NCBI RefSeq assembly: GCF_900099805.1
Contig: NZ_FNDR01000006.1
Location: 124,001 to 188,000 of the forward strand
DNA length: 64,000 nucleotides
From: Variovorax sp. OV700
GTDB taxonomy: Bacteria; Pseudomonadota; Gammaproteobacteria; Burkholderiales; Burkholderiaceae_C
Direction of reading: 5' to 3'
Made by a program: the position numbers and the translations under genes. Under the pieces are notes generated by a model. The model was not told the DNA's origin, made no database searches, and saw only the letters and a program-made list of their open reading frames with translations. Below, piece by piece: positions 63,804 to 64,000 of this stretch (positions within the stretch are counted from its first letter, which is position 1; every line of letters starts with the position of its first letter).

Positions 63804-64000
63804 TCAGAACGCATAGGCTTCGCGGCGGCGCGCCTCGCCGCGCTGCAGCCAGCCGATGACGGCGGCGCGCACGCGCTCGCGCAGCAGGTCCCAGCGGCTC
63901 GGGTTGCTGACGATCTGCGCCTTGTAGAACGAGGGGCACAGCACCGCGGCATGCGAGACCTCGCCGCAGACCCCGCAGCCGACGCAGCTGTCGAGCACGG
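63804..64000 (-). CDS. Indolepyruvate ferredoxin oxidoreductase alpha-like protein, C-terminal part
   Basis: Only the last ~65 residues are in the window; the gene continues past the right edge. A ferredoxin-type cluster site is visible (DSCVGCGVCGEVSHAAVLCPSF: CxxCxxC...C), then ~45 residues ending GEARRREAYAF. This matches the C terminus of IorA-type subunits. It lies directly upstream of the IorB-like gene on the same strand, 4 nt from it, completing the pair. Confidence 0.8.
   Translation of the reverse strand, partial: VLDSCVGCGVCGEVSHAAVLCPSFYKAQIVSNPSRWDLLRERVRAAVIGWLQRGEARRREAYAF

Overview
The window is high-GC chromosomal DNA that reads like a betaproteobacterium of the Comamonadaceae, most likely Variovorax or a close relative. 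The reasons are the polA / DUF2782 / thrB / BPSS1780-type gene order, the overall gene complement, and a large aromatic-acid-type catabolic cluster fed by Liv-type ABC transport. This assignment is inference; no rRNA is present. I see no prophage, insertion sequence, integrase or CRISPR array.

Layout. 1-548: end of a Gln-rich low-complexity protein. 566-2686: an XRE-cupin regulator divergent from an FAD oxidoreductase, with three operator-like palindromes between them. 2699-5871: small acidic protein, His-rich ZIP metal transporter, dienelactone-hydrolase-like protein, Asp/Glu racemase. 5906-10454: a D-amino-acid/glutamate group (orphan polar amino-acid binding protein, DadA-like dehydrogenase, LysR regulator, secreted M20 carboxypeptidase). 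10489-15705: polA, DUF2782, thrB and a BPSS1780-type membrane protein. 15725-21015: translationally coupled DUF2339 and DUF3999 membrane proteins. 21149-25633: UvrD-type helicase, a Bacillus-type GMP reductase, an alpha/beta hydrolase. 25723-25798: tRNA-Ala(CGC).

26117-40019: a NarL-type sensor kinase and response regulator next to a complete-looking Tad/Flp pilus operon on the minus strand. In transcription order the operon is a 48-codon Flp-like pilin, TadV/CpaA, CpaB, CpaC secretin, small lipoprotein, three Flp pilins, TadG, two TadE-like pseudopilins, CpaE/TadZ, CpaF/TadA, TadB, TadC. No TadD is seen. Between the response regulator and tadC lies a scar: a 3' fragment of tadC joined at an ATG to a broken 3' fragment of the response regulator gene. 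It looks like a join between two diverged versions of the same locus.

40289-41304: an SDR, then tRNA-Lys(CTT) with its promoter and terminator. 41305 to the right edge: one long minus-strand catabolic cluster. It encodes a transporter (LivH, a LivM-LivG fusion, LivF, three LivK-like binding proteins), two adenylate-forming CoA ligases, two Rieske ring-hydroxylating oxygenases (each alpha+beta), one PDR-type reductase, a cyclase-family hydrolase, SDRs, a hotdog thioesterase, a MarR regulator, a thiolase-like protein without the nucleophilic Cys, a DUF35-SDR fusion whose SDR part has lost its key residues, and an indolepyruvate-ferredoxin-oxidoreductase-like pair cut by the edge. Many genes overlap by 1-4 nt, so the cluster is probably transcribed as one or a few operons. 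The likely job is uptake, CoA activation, ring hydroxylation and side-chain cleavage of an aromatic or alicyclic acid. The substrate cannot be read from the sequence, and this cluster, with its thiolase-like/DUF35-SDR pair, is the best candidate here for an undescribed system.
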